Below, piece by piece: positions 20,620 through 29,158 of a stretch of DNA of 54,389 nucleotides (its first letter is position 1; each line of letters starts with the position of its first letter). This DNA comes from Rhodospirillaceae bacterium (lineage in GTDB: Bacteria > Pseudomonadota > Alphaproteobacteria > CACIAM-22H2): NCBI GenBank assembly GCA_027490975.1, contig JAIXXA010000198.1, positions 1-54,389 of the forward strand. Reading direction: 5' to 3'. The position numbers and the translations under genes are program-made. The notes beneath the pieces were generated by a model. That model made no database searches. It saw nothing but the letters and a program-made list of their open reading frames with translations, and was not told the DNA's origin.

Positions 20620-21222
20620 ATGGAAGAAACTTCGCTGTTCTTCGTCAAAGGCCTGCTGCTCGGCGCGTTGCTGGCGGCACCCGTGGGCGTGCGCGGGGCC
20701 GCCCTCCTGTCGCGCAGCCGGTACGACGGCTTTGCGGCGGGCAGTGCCGCCGCAGCGGGTGCGGCACTCGCCGATCTGCTTTACGCCGGCATTGCCGGCT
20801 ATCTCGTTGCGGGCCTGCTCGCCGGCTGGATCGCCGAAAACGACTGGGTGCGGCAATTCGGCGCGATGATGTTGCTGTGGCTCGGGTGGCAAGCCTACAA
20901 CGCGCCGCTGATCGCACCCGAGCCCGCGCCTTCGCGCATGTCCGTGCCGCAAGCGCTTTCGAACGCGTTCATGCCCGTTGCCGCGAACCCGACCGGCTTG
21001 GTTGTGTTCGTGACCGTGTTTATTGCACTTGGCGCCGACCGCTTCGGCCCAGATGCGGCGGCCAACCTTGCGCTCGGCGTGTTCTTGGGATCCGTCGGCT
21101 GGGGGATCGCGCTGGCGGCTTCGCAAGCGGCGGTCGATGCTTCGGGCCAACGCTCGATCAACCGCGCGGCAGCGGTTCTGCTGGCACTTGCCGCGTTTGC
21201 GGTCGCCGGCGGCTTCGTGTGA
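20620..21222 (+). CDS. LysE family exporter-like membrane protein
   Basis: The 200-residue protein has about six hydrophobic helices. The first includes GLLLGALLAAPVGVRGA, which matches the start of LysE/RhtB amino-acid exporters (usually PVGP). A second conserved region is SNAFMPVAANPTGLVVFVTVF, corresponding to the family's NPK-type motif but with NPT. These changes suggest a divergent member, and the substrate is unknown. It begins 9 bp after hemB and is probably co-transcribed. Confidence 0.82.
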   Translation: MEETSLFFVKGLLLGALLAAPVGVRGAALLSRSRYDGFAAGSAAAAGAALADLLYAGIAGYLVAGLLAGWIAENDWVRQFGAMMLLWLGWQAYNAPLIAPEPAPSRMSVPQALSNAFMPVAANPTGLVVFVTVFIALGADRFGPDAAANLALGVFLGSVGWGIALAASQAAVDASGQRSINRAAAVLLALAAFAVAGGFV

Positions 21223-21235
21223 AACGAGGCTGCGG

Positions 21236-22084
21236 CTACTGCAGCAGAAATTCCGAAACGATGCGGATCTGGTCGGGCGCCATCAACGCGGGCGCGTGGC
21301 CGCAGCCCGCGATCTCGACGGCCGCGCAGTTCTTGCGCTTGGACATGCGCACCAGCGTGTCGCGCAGCAGCAGATCGGAATCGGCCCCGCGAATGGCGAG
21401 CACGGGAATGCGGATCTGGTCCCAGAAGGCCCACAAAGCAAGATCGTCGGCCGGTTTGTCCTGGAACGGTTTGCCGATCGCCGGATCGTAGCGCAGGCGC
21501 AGGTCGCCGTCGTCCGACTCTTCGGCGCTGTGGAACGCCAGATGCATCCATTCGGCGTCGCTGAGCTGGCCGAACGGGGCGTGCACCTTGCGCAAATACG
21601 TTTCGACCGCGCCGAAATCCTGGAAGCGCGGATCGCGGCCGACATAGGCGCCCAGCCGCTGCAAGGCCGCCGACGGAATGAAAGGTCCGACATCGTTGAG
21701 CACCAAGCGGCCGATGAAATGCCCGCGATGGGCCGCCAACAGCATGCCGATGAGCCCGCCCATCGACGTGCCGATCCAATCCACCTTCTCGACGTCGAGG
21801 CGCGCGAACAGCACCGCGATCGTCTGCATGTAGGTGGGGTACGCGTAGTCGTCGGCCTTGGGCAGCCAGTCGGACTCGCCCCGCCCCGGCATGTCCGGGC
21901 ACACGACGCGGCAATCCTGTTCGGCAAGGGCGCGTGCCAGCACGTCGAAATCGCGGCCGTTGCGCGTGAGGCCGTGCACGCACATCACGGTGCGCTTGGC
22001 GCGCAAAGGCCCCCACTCGGTCCAGGCGAGTTTGAAGAATCCGGAGGGCCCGAGCACGGGCATGCTGCATTCGCGCGGCGTCAT
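21236..22084 (-). CDS. Alpha/beta hydrolase
   Basis: This 282-residue alpha/beta-hydrolase-fold protein has the oxyanion HGLTRNGRDFD motif (residues 38-46), PDMPGRGESDW, the nucleophile elbow GTSMGGLIGM with Ser107, a late acid within RGADSDLLL, and His in GCGHAPALM. All three triad members are therefore present. The substrate is not evident. A second ATG at 22063 would drop seven residues. It is convergent with the LysE-type gene and divergent from the first EamA transporter. The 100-bp divergent gap has a small inverted repeat, AAGGT-3-ACCTT, near 22090. Confidence 0.88.
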   Translation of the reverse strand: MTPRECSMPVLGPSGFFKLAWTEWGPLRAKRTVMCVHGLTRNGRDFDVLARALAEQDCRVVCPDMPGRGESDWLPKADDYAYPTYMQTIAVLFARLDVEKVDWIGTSMGGLIGMLLAAHRGHFIGRLVLNDVGPFIPSAALQRLGAYVGRDPRFQDFGAVETYLRKVHAPFGQLSDAEWMHLAFHSAEESDDGDLRLRYDPAIGKPFQDKPADDLALWAFWDQIRIPVLAIRGADSDLLLRDTLVRMSKRKNCAAVEIAGCGHAPALMAPDQIRIVSEFLLQ

Positions 22085-22184
22085 GCCCAAGGTTCTACCT
22101 TGATCGAGCCGCACTGGACAACCGCGTCGGCAAGTCCCTACAAGGACAGCGCCGAGAGACCCCGTTTTGGAATCGATTCCGCCG

Positions 22185-23051
22185 ATGAAACTCACGCCCC
22201 GCGCCGAGGGATATCTTTTTGCCCTGGCTGCCCCTTTGTGCTGGAGTTTCGGCGGCGTGATCATCCGGACGGTCGAAGCGGGCCCGTGGGACATCGTGTT
22301 CTGGCGCGCGGCTGCCCATGTGCTGTTCTTCCCGTTCGTGCTGCTGTTCTTTCTGCGCGTGCCGATTATGGGATCGTTGCGCGACGGCGGGCGCGTCACG
22401 ATCGTGTCGGCGCTGATGATCGCGGGCACCTTCTCGCTGCACGTTCTCGCGATGACGTCGACGAGTGTCGCCAACGTGCTGCTGCTGCAATCCACCTCGC
22501 CCATTCTGGTCGCGCTGCTCGGCTGGCTTGTACTGGGCGAGCGCGTGGCCCTCGCAAGCTGGATCGCGATCGCCGTTGCGTTCTCGGGCCTTGCACTGGT
22601 GATGGGCGGGGCCATCGGCGAAGGTGCGTGGATCGGCAACGCGATGGCCTTGGGCGTCGCCTTGTGTTCGACGATCAACGTGCTGCTGGTGCGCCGCTTG
22701 CCGCGGCTCGATCTGCGGCCCGCGACGATCGTGGGAGCGACCCTCGCTTTGGCGATGGGCTACGCATTCGGAAATGTGTGGGCGGTCGATTGGGGCAGCA
22801 TCGCCGCCCTGCTGTTCTTGGGCGTGCTGCAGCTGTCGGTCGGACTTGCGTTTTTCTTTTCCGCCCTCAAGCGCCTGCCGCCGGTCGAAGTGACGCTGAT
22901 CGCGATGCTCGAGCCGGTGCTGGGGCCGGTCTGGACATGGCTTGCCGTGGGCGAAGTGCCGGCATCCAGCACGATCTATGGCGGCGCCATTCTGCTGGCC
23001 GCCCTCGTCTTCAACACCGTTGCCGGCGCGCGCGCCAAGACCGTCCCATGA
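22185..23051 (+). CDS. EamA/DMT family transporter (first of a pair)
   Basis: The 288-residue protein has about ten hydrophobic helices in two EamA halves. Marks include LAAPLCWSFGGVIIRTVEAG near the N-terminus, LLLQSTSPILVALLGWLVLGERV at the end of the first half, and LIAMLEPVLGPVWTWLAVGE in the second. These match drug/metabolite exporters of the DMT superfamily. I chose ATG 22185; a TTG at 22167 would add six residues. The stop overlaps the start of a second EamA gene as ATGA. Substrate unknown. Confidence 0.88.
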   Translation: MKLTPRAEGYLFALAAPLCWSFGGVIIRTVEAGPWDIVFWRAAAHVLFFPFVLLFFLRVPIMGSLRDGGRVTIVSALMIAGTFSLHVLAMTSTSVANVLLLQSTSPILVALLGWLVLGERVALASWIAIAVAFSGLALVMGGAIGEGAWIGNAMALGVALCSTINVLLVRRLPRLDLRPATIVGATLALAMGYAFGNVWAVDWGSIAALLFLGVLQLSVGLAFFFSALKRLPPVEVTLIAMLEPVLGPVWTWLAVGEVPASSTIYGGAILLAALVFNTVAGARAKTVP

Positions 23052-23911
23052 GCGGCAACGCAAAAGGTGTGGCGCTGATGGTGGCGGCAGCGCTGTTCTG
23101 GAGCACCAGCGGCCTCTTCGTGCGGGCACTCGAAACCGACCATGCGTGGCAGATGGTGTTCTGGCGCTCGGTCGGCATGGTGCCGATGTTGGCGGCCTAC
23201 CTCGTGTGGCGCTACGGCCGGGCGGCGCCTGCCGCCGTTTTCGCGCTCGGGCGCGCCGGCTGGATCGCGGGCGCCCTCCTCGCCTCGACCTTCTTTTTCT
23301 TTCTCTACGCCGTAAGCGCCACGACCGTTGCGACCGCGCTTTTCCTGATGAGCACTTCGCCCTTGTGGGCGGCATTGCTCGGCCGCTTCGTGCTCGGCGA
23401 GGCGCTTGCGATGCGCACGCTGCTCGCGATCGCGGCCTGCGCCGTCGGCGTCGCGATCATGGTCGGCGATGCGCTGTCTTTCGGCTCGATCCTGGGGCCG
23501 CTCTCCGCCCTGTGCGTTTCGCTTGCCTTCGCCGCCCAGATCACCGTCGTTCGCAAGGCCGGGGCGAGTGTCGATATGGTGCCGAGCGTGCTCGTGGCAG
23601 GCGTGCTGTCGGCCTTGCTCGCCTTCCCGTTCGCCGATGTGTGGGCGATATCGGCGCGCGACATCGGCGTGCTGATGGCGATGGGCGTAATCCAGCTCGG
23701 CCTTGGCTGCATGCTGATGACCATGGCGACCCGCCATTTGCGCGCGGCCCAAGTGGGGCTGATTGCACTCCTCGAAACCACGCTCGGGCCGTTCTGGGTG
23801 TGGCTCGTCTATGCCGAGGAGCCCAGTACGGCGACCTTGCTGGGCGGGGGCATCATCCTTGCCGCCCTGCTTGCCAACGAGCTTTGGGCGGCCAAAACCG
23901 CGCGCGCTTAA
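23048..23911 (+). CDS. EamA/DMT family transporter (second of a pair)
   Basis: The 287-residue protein is a paralogue of the preceding gene, with VAAALFWSTSGLFVRALE, LFLMSTSPLWAALLGRFVLGEAL, and LIALLETTLGPFWVWLVYAEE in equivalent places and about ten helices. It starts with an ATGA overlap, so both are translated together. Each is full length for a single-chain DMT carrier, so they may work separately or as a heteromer. The two most likely arose by tandem duplication. Confidence 0.88.
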   Translation: MSGNAKGVALMVAAALFWSTSGLFVRALETDHAWQMVFWRSVGMVPMLAAYLVWRYGRAAPAAVFALGRAGWIAGALLASTFFFFLYAVSATTVATALFLMSTSPLWAALLGRFVLGEALAMRTLLAIAACAVGVAIMVGDALSFGSILGPLSALCVSLAFAAQITVVRKAGASVDMVPSVLVAGVLSALLAFPFADVWAISARDIGVLMAMGVIQLGLGCMLMTMATRHLRAAQVGLIALLETTLGPFWVWLVYAEEPSTATLLGGGIILAALLANELWAAKTARA

Positions 23912-23998
23912 GCCGCTTGGCCCTGTGCTGGCGGATCGGCTAAGACTGTGCCCCGATCCCCGGAGATGCTACGCGCGACGCCAGGAACCGAACAACCG

Positions 23999-25171
23999 AT
24001 GACCGCCGCCAAAATCGGCCCGCTTGCGGGCATCACCATCATCGATATGTCCCGCATTCTGGCGGGGCCCTACTGCACCTTGCTGATGGCCGAGCTGGGC
24101 GCCCGCGTGATCAAAATCGAAGATCCGCGCGGCGGCGACGACAGCCGCCAATACGGCCCGTTCATCGACGGCGAGTCCGTCTATTTCGCGGCCGTGAATC
24201 GCGGCAAGGAAAGCATCGGGCTCGACCTCAAGAATTCGGAGCACCGGACGATCTTCGAAAGCCTGCTCGCCAAGGCCGACGTGCTCGTCGAGAATTTCCG
24301 CCCCGGCACCATGGACCGGCTCGGCTATGGCTGGGCCGCTTTGCACGAACGCTTTCCGCAGCTCATCTACTGCGCTGCCTCGGGCTTCGGCCATTCGGGT
24401 CCGCACAAGGACAAACCCGCCTACGACATGGTCGTGCAGGGCCTTGGCGGCATTATCAGCGTGACGGGCCACGAGGGTGCGCCGCCCGCGCGCATCGGCG
24501 TTTCGATCGGCGATCTCGGGGCCGGGCTCTATGCCGCCATCGGCGTGCAGGCGGCCTTGTTCCATCGCCTGCGCACGGGCGAAGCCACGTTCGTCGATAT
24601 CGGCATGCTCGATTGCCAATTGGCTTTGATGGAGAACCCGGCCGCCCGCTATCTCAACACCGGCAAGGTGCCGGGGCCGATGGGCGGGCGCCATGCCTCG
24701 ATCACGCCGTTCGGCATTTTCCAGACCGCCGACCAACCGATCATCATCGCGGCGGGCAATGACGGCCTGTTCCGCAAGATGGTAGTCGTGCTGGAAGCGC
24801 CCGCAATGGCCGAAGATAAGCGCTACGCCACGAACGGTCTGCGCACCGAAAATGTGGCCGCCCTCGAGGCCGAAATTTCCGCCATTCTCGCCAAACAGCC
24901 TTCGGCCTATTGGCTCGAGCGGCTCGACCAAGCGGGCATTCCGGCCGGGCCGATCAACGACATCAAGCAGGCCATCGACCATCCGCAGACGGCGGCGCGC
25001 AACATGGTCGTCCAAACCGCCACACCGCGCGGGCACAAGGTCAGCGTGATCGGCAATCCGATCAAGATTTCGGGGTTTGCCGATCCCGCGACCCGACCTC
25101 CCGCCCCTGCTCTCGACCAAAACCGTGCGGCCATTCTGGCCGATTTCGCCGCGCCCAAGGAAAAACCATGA
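23999..25171 (+). CDS. CaiB/BaiF family (class III) CoA-transferase
   Basis: The 390-residue protein shows class III CoA-transferase marks: IIDMSRILAGPYCTLLMAELGARVIKIEDP, VNRGKESIGLDLK, VLVENFRPGTMDRLGYG, and IGVSIGDLGAGLYAAIGVQAAL with probable catalytic Asp172. These enzymes move CoA between carboxylic acids without exchanging through the free acid anhydride pool. The ATG at 23999 is chosen; a start at 23948 would add 17 non-conserved residues. It overlaps the aldehyde dehydrogenase start as ATGA. Donor and acceptor are not predictable from sequence. Confidence 0.92.
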   Translation: MTAAKIGPLAGITIIDMSRILAGPYCTLLMAELGARVIKIEDPRGGDDSRQYGPFIDGESVYFAAVNRGKESIGLDLKNSEHRTIFESLLAKADVLVENFRPGTMDRLGYGWAALHERFPQLIYCAASGFGHSGPHKDKPAYDMVVQGLGGIISVTGHEGAPPARIGVSIGDLGAGLYAAIGVQAALFHRLRTGEATFVDIGMLDCQLALMENPAARYLNTGKVPGPMGGRHASITPFGIFQTADQPIIIAAGNDGLFRKMVVVLEAPAMAEDKRYATNGLRTENVAALEAEISAILAKQPSAYWLERLDQAGIPAGPINDIKQAIDHPQTAARNMVVQTATPRGHKVSVIGNPIKISGFADPATRPPAPALDQNRAAILADFAAPKEKP

Positions 25172-26652
25172 CCGACATCGTTCTCGATCCCGCCGCCCTC
25201 GCCGCACATCTTGCCGGCAAACATTTCATCGACGGCAAGCTCGTGCCGGCCGCCGCAGGCGCCACTTTCGACGTGCGCAGCCCGGCCACGGGTGCCCTCG
25301 TGGCAAAGGCCGCGGCGGGCGATGCGGCCGACGTCGATCGTGCGGTCGCGTCGGCGGCAACCGCCCAGATCGCGTGGGCCAAGGTGCCCGCGCGCCAGCG
25401 CGGCAAACTCGTCGGCGACTGCGCGCGCCTGCTTGATGCGCACAAGGAAGAGCTTTCGCGCCTGATCGCGCTCGAGACCGGCAAGGCGCTGCGCACCGAA
25501 AGCCGCGTCGAGGCGGGCGTGCTCGCGGACGCGCTGCATTTCTATGCGGGCCTCGGCAGCGAGCTCAAGGGCGAGACCGTGCCCTTCAATCCGGACATGC
25601 TGACCATGACGATCCGCGAGCCGATCGGGGTGGTCGGCGCCATCATCCCGTGGAATGTGCCGATGATGCTGATGGCGCTCAAGATCGCACCCGCCCTGGT
25701 TGCCGGCAACACGGTCGTGGTCAAGAGTGCCGAAGAAGCGCCGTTCGCGGTGCTGCGCATCTGCGAACTCATGGGCACCATCCTGCCGCCGGGCGCCTTC
25801 AATATGCTTTCAGGGATGGGTCCCGAATGCGGGGCCCCTCTCGTATCGCATCCGAAGGTCGGCAAGATCACCTTCACGGGCTCGGTCGAGACCGGCAAGA
25901 TCGTGTCCAAACTCGCGGCCGACAAACTCATCCCGGTGACGCTCGAACTCGGCGGCAAAAGCCCGATGATCGTGATGGACGATTGCGATCTCGACCGCAC
26001 GGTGGCCGGCGCCATTGCGGGCATGCGATTCACGCGCATGGGCCAGAGCTGCACGGCGTCGAGCCGCATGTATGTGCAGGCCGGCGTGCACGACCGGTTC
26101 GTTGCCGCCCTCAAGGCCAAAGTCGACGCCATGAAGATGGGCGACCCGCTCGACGAGACGACCGACATCGGCACGATCGTCAGCCAAGGCCAGTTCGAGA
26201 AGGTCAAAAACTACATCGCCATCGGCATCGCCGACGGCGGCACGGCCAACGAGTGTTCGGCCATGCCGGCCGACGCGAAGCTGAAGCCGGGCTACTATGT
26301 GCGGCCCGTGATCTTCACCGGCCTGCCGGCAAGCTCGCGCGTGATCCGCGAAGAGATCTTCGGCCCCGTCACGGCCGTGATCCGCTTCAACACATTCGAC
26401 GAAGCGATCGCGGCGGCGAACGACAGCGAATACGGCCTTGCCGCGACGATCTGGACCAAGGATCTCAAGACCGCCCTCGACGGCGCGCGGCGCCTGCAGG
26501 CGGGCTTCGTGCAGGTGAACCAGAACCTCGTCGTGCAGCCGGGCTTGAGCTATGGCGGCGTCAAATCCTCGGGCCTCGGCAAGGAAGCGACCCTCGAAGC
26601 GATGCTCGAGCATTTCACGACCAAAAAAACCGTCATCGTGAACCTGGCCTGA
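25168..26652 (+). CDS. NAD(P)-dependent aldehyde dehydrogenase
   Basis: The 494-residue enzyme has the complete ALDH core: VVGAIIPWNVPMMLMALKIAPALVAGN, FTGSVETGK, VTLELGGKSP with Glu260, GQSCTASSR with nucleophile Cys295, and EIFGPVTAVIRF. The sequence is closest in style to benzaldehyde/betaine-aldehyde-type dehydrogenases, but the substrate is unknown. It is translationally coupled to the CoA-transferase (ATGA), and the penicillin-acylase gene starts 5 bp later, so the three form an operon that probably handles an acyl or aldehyde compound. Confidence 0.93.
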   Translation: MTDIVLDPAALAAHLAGKHFIDGKLVPAAAGATFDVRSPATGALVAKAAAGDAADVDRAVASAATAQIAWAKVPARQRGKLVGDCARLLDAHKEELSRLIALETGKALRTESRVEAGVLADALHFYAGLGSELKGETVPFNPDMLTMTIREPIGVVGAIIPWNVPMMLMALKIAPALVAGNTVVVKSAEEAPFAVLRICELMGTILPPGAFNMLSGMGPECGAPLVSHPKVGKITFTGSVETGKIVSKLAADKLIPVTLELGGKSPMIVMDDCDLDRTVAGAIAGMRFTRMGQSCTASSRMYVQAGVHDRFVAALKAKVDAMKMGDPLDETTDIGTIVSQGQFEKVKNYIAIGIADGGTANECSAMPADAKLKPGYYVRPVIFTGLPASSRVIREEIFGPVTAVIRFNTFDEAIAAANDSEYGLAATIWTKDLKTALDGARRLQAGFVQVNQNLVVQPGLSYGGVKSSGLGKEATLEAMLEHFTTKKTVIVNLA

Positions 26653-26657
26653 CCGCC

Positions 26658-29009
26658 ATGGGCATCGTGCGCTGGATCGTGCGGTTGGCGACGGCGCTGC
26701 TGCTGCTCGGCAGTGCGGCGGCCGGGATCGGCGTGCTTTATCTGCGCACGGGCCTGCCGCCGAAATCGGGCACGCTCGCCGTCCAAGGGCTCGAAGCGCG
26801 GCTTGAAATTCTGCGCGACGAATACGGCATCCCGTACGTCTACGCGCAGACCGAGCGCGATCTGTGGTTCGCCCTCGGGCTTTTGCATGCGCAAGACCGG
26901 CTCGTCCAGCTCGAGACCACGCGCCTGATCGGCCAGGGGCGGCTTGCCGAATTCGCCGGTGCGCGCGCGCTGCCGCTCGACCGGCTCAACCGCGTGCTGG
27001 GCCTGTCGCAAGAAGCGCGCCGCATCTATGCCGCGATGGAGCCCGACGCGCGCCGCCAGACCGATGCCTACACGGACGGCATCAATGCCGCGCTCGCGGC
27101 CCGCGACGGCGCATGGCCTGTCGAGTTTCTCTTCACCGGTTATCGGCCCGAGCGTTGGGAAGGCTGGCATGCGCTGCTGTGGGGCCAGCTTATGGGGCTG
27201 TCGCTGAATTCGGGTTGGCGCGACACGCTGCTGCGCGCCCGCCTCGGCGACCGCCTCACGCCCGACCTGATCGCCGCTTTGTGGCCGCAGGCCGATCCCG
27301 CGCGTGCGGCCGCACCTGCCGATCCTGGCCTTGCCGCACTCGCCGAAGCCGCGGCCGCAGCGCTCCCCGAAGCCGACGGGACGGGCTCGGCTTCCAACGA
27401 ATGGGTCGTGGCCGGTTCGCGCACCGCAAGCGGCAAGCCGATCCTCGCCAACGATCCGCATCTGGGCTTGGGCGCACCCGGCATCTGGTATCTGGTGCGG
27501 CTGGAAGCTCCTGGCGTGCGCTATGTCGGTGCAACCGCACCGGGTGCGCCCGCCCTCATCCTCGGCCACAACGGCAATGTGGCTTGGGGCTTCACCACGA
27601 CCAACGCCGACGCGGCCGACCTGTTTGTCGAACGGCTCGATCCGACCGATCCCACGCGCTATCTGACGCCCGAGGGGCCGCGCGCCTTCGAAACGCGCGA
27701 AGAGCTGCTGCAGGTCAAAGACGGCAAACCCGAGACCCTGATCGTGCGCCGCACGCGGCACGGGGCCGTGATCTCCGACATCGACGCTGCCGCCCAGGCG
27801 ACGGCCGGTGCGGGCCAGGTGCTGTCGCTGGCCTTGCCGTTCCTGTTCGAACTCGACCGCACGGCCGAAGCGCTGATGCGCCTCAACCGCGCGCGCAATG
27901 CCGCCGAAGCGGTCGAAGCCACGCGGCTCTGGCAGTCGCCGGTGCAGAACATGGTCTATGCCGACACGCACGGGGCCATCGGCCTGCGCACCGTGGGTGC
28001 CGTTCCGATGCGCGCGAGTGCGGCCTCGCTGCTGCCCTATGCGGGCGCGAGCCGCAATGTGGGCTGGACCGGCTTCGTGCCGTTCGAACGCATGCCCGCC
28101 CTCGTCGATCCGGCGTCGGGCTTCGCATCCAACGCCAACGACCGCGTGGCAAGCCCCGACTATCCCTACCATCTGAGCTTCGCGTTCGATCCGGCCTACC
28201 GGCAGCGCCGCATCGTGGAGTTGCTTTCCTCCCGCACGCAACAGGATATCGCCTACCACGAGGCGATGCTCGCCGACGCCCACTCGATCTTCGCGCGCGA
28301 GGCGATCCTTGCGGCCCGGAACCTCACGCCGGTCGACGCCCAATCGCGCACCGCGCTCGAGATGCTGCGCAGCTGGGACGGGCGCATGGACCGCAGCCGG
28401 CCCGAACCGCTGATCTTCACGGCCTGGATGCGCGAACTCACGCGCCGCGGCCTCGATGCGGCCTTGGGGCCGATGGCCGATGCCGCCTTGCGCGAACGCC
28501 CCACCCTCGCCCTTGGCCTGCTTGCCGGCACTTCGCCCTTCTGCGCGCCCAACTGCGCTGCCATGGCCGAGGCCGCCCTCGGCGTAGCGCTCGACGAGCT
28601 CGGCCAGAAATACGGCCGCGATCTCAAACGCTGGCAATGGGGGGCCGCCCATCGCGCGCCGTTCGAGAACCCGATCTTCGCACGCCTGCCGATCGTCGGC
28701 GCCTTGCTCGCGGTCGATCTGCCCACGCATGGCGACTACTACACGATCAATCGCGGCGGCATGCGGCTCTCGAATGCGGCAGCGCCGTACGCGCATATCC
28801 ATGGGGCGGGCTTGCGCGCGATCTACGATCTGGCCGATCTCGACTCCACGCTGTTCGTGATTGCCCCCGGCCAGTCCGGCCATCCGCTCTCGCCGCATTG
28901 GCGCGATCTTGCACCCGTATGGGCGGCCGGCCAGCATGTGCGCCTTGCCCGCAACCGCGCCGAATTGCCGCCCGGAACACCGAGTTTGGCGCTTGTGCCG
29001 AAGCCGTAA
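26658..29009 (+). CDS. Penicillin acylase family (Ntn) amidohydrolase
   Basis: The 783-residue product is exported by an uncleaved or signal-type N-terminal helix (residues 5-27). An alpha-chain region with DEYGIPYVYAQTERDLWFALGLLHAQDR follows, then a spacer and the self-processing site. There GSASNEWVVAGSRT places the new N-terminal nucleophile at Ser246. ILANDPHLGLGAPGIWYLVRL, GATAPGAPALILGHNGNVAWGFTTTNADAADLF and the late PAHAPFENPIF-like and GDYYTINRGGMRLSNAA regions are family features. Members cleave beta-lactam side chains, acyl-homoserine lactones or other amides. Which one applies here is not visible. Confidence 0.92.
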   Translation: MGIVRWIVRLATALLLLGSAAAGIGVLYLRTGLPPKSGTLAVQGLEARLEILRDEYGIPYVYAQTERDLWFALGLLHAQDRLVQLETTRLIGQGRLAEFAGARALPLDRLNRVLGLSQEARRIYAAMEPDARRQTDAYTDGINAALAARDGAWPVEFLFTGYRPERWEGWHALLWGQLMGLSLNSGWRDTLLRARLGDRLTPDLIAALWPQADPARAAAPADPGLAALAEAAAAALPEADGTGSASNEWVVAGSRTASGKPILANDPHLGLGAPGIWYLVRLEAPGVRYVGATAPGAPALILGHNGNVAWGFTTTNADAADLFVERLDPTDPTRYLTPEGPRAFETREELLQVKDGKPETLIVRRTRHGAVISDIDAAAQATAGAGQVLSLALPFLFELDRTAEALMRLNRARNAAEAVEATRLWQSPVQNMVYADTHGAIGLRTVGAVPMRASAASLLPYAGASRNVGWTGFVPFERMPALVDPASGFASNANDRVASPDYPYHLSFAFDPAYRQRRIVELLSSRTQQDIAYHEAMLADAHSIFAREAILAARNLTPVDAQSRTALEMLRSWDGRMDRSRPEPLIFTAWMRELTRRGLDAALGPMADAALRERPTLALGLLAGTSPFCAPNCAAMAEAALGVALDELGQKYGRDLKRWQWGAAHRAPFENPIFARLPIVGALLAVDLPTHGDYYTINRGGMRLSNAAAPYAHIHGAGLRAIYDLADLDSTLFVIAPGQSGHPLSPHWRDLAPVWAAGQHVRLARNRAELPPGTPSLALVPKP

Positions 29010-29093
29010 GTCACTGGCAAGAAACTAAAAATTAAAAAATTAACGAGCCATAAACAAATTTCCTTTAATTTTAGGCGAATAGCGCTAAACCCC

Positions 29094-29115
29094 GGGCCTC
29101 CTTGTAGGTCGGCCC
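29094..29115 (+). other. Potential hairpin in the motB leader
   Basis: GGGCC and GGCCC can pair, and inside them CCT pairs with AGG around a TGT loop, giving a 22-nt interrupted hairpin 43 nt before the motB start. There is no T-run after it, so it is not a standard terminator for the acylase operon. The preceding 29010-29090 segment is unusually AT-rich for this genome and could hold the motB promoter. I found no convincing sigma-54 or sigma-28 site. Confidence 0.35.
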
Positions 29116-29158
29116 GCATCGGCGCATATTCGTGTGCGCTGCCGCAAACGGGACAAGA

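Noticed and set aside
26550-28937. A 795-codon minus-strand frame over the penicillin acylase gene
   Set aside because: The plus-strand gene has a complete Ntn-hydrolase motif set and fits the operon. The minus-strand translation has no domain and is low-complexity.
29010-29158. A flagellar sigma-28 or sigma-54 promoter for motB
   Set aside because: The region is AT-rich, but I could not find both halves of either consensus at the right spacing.
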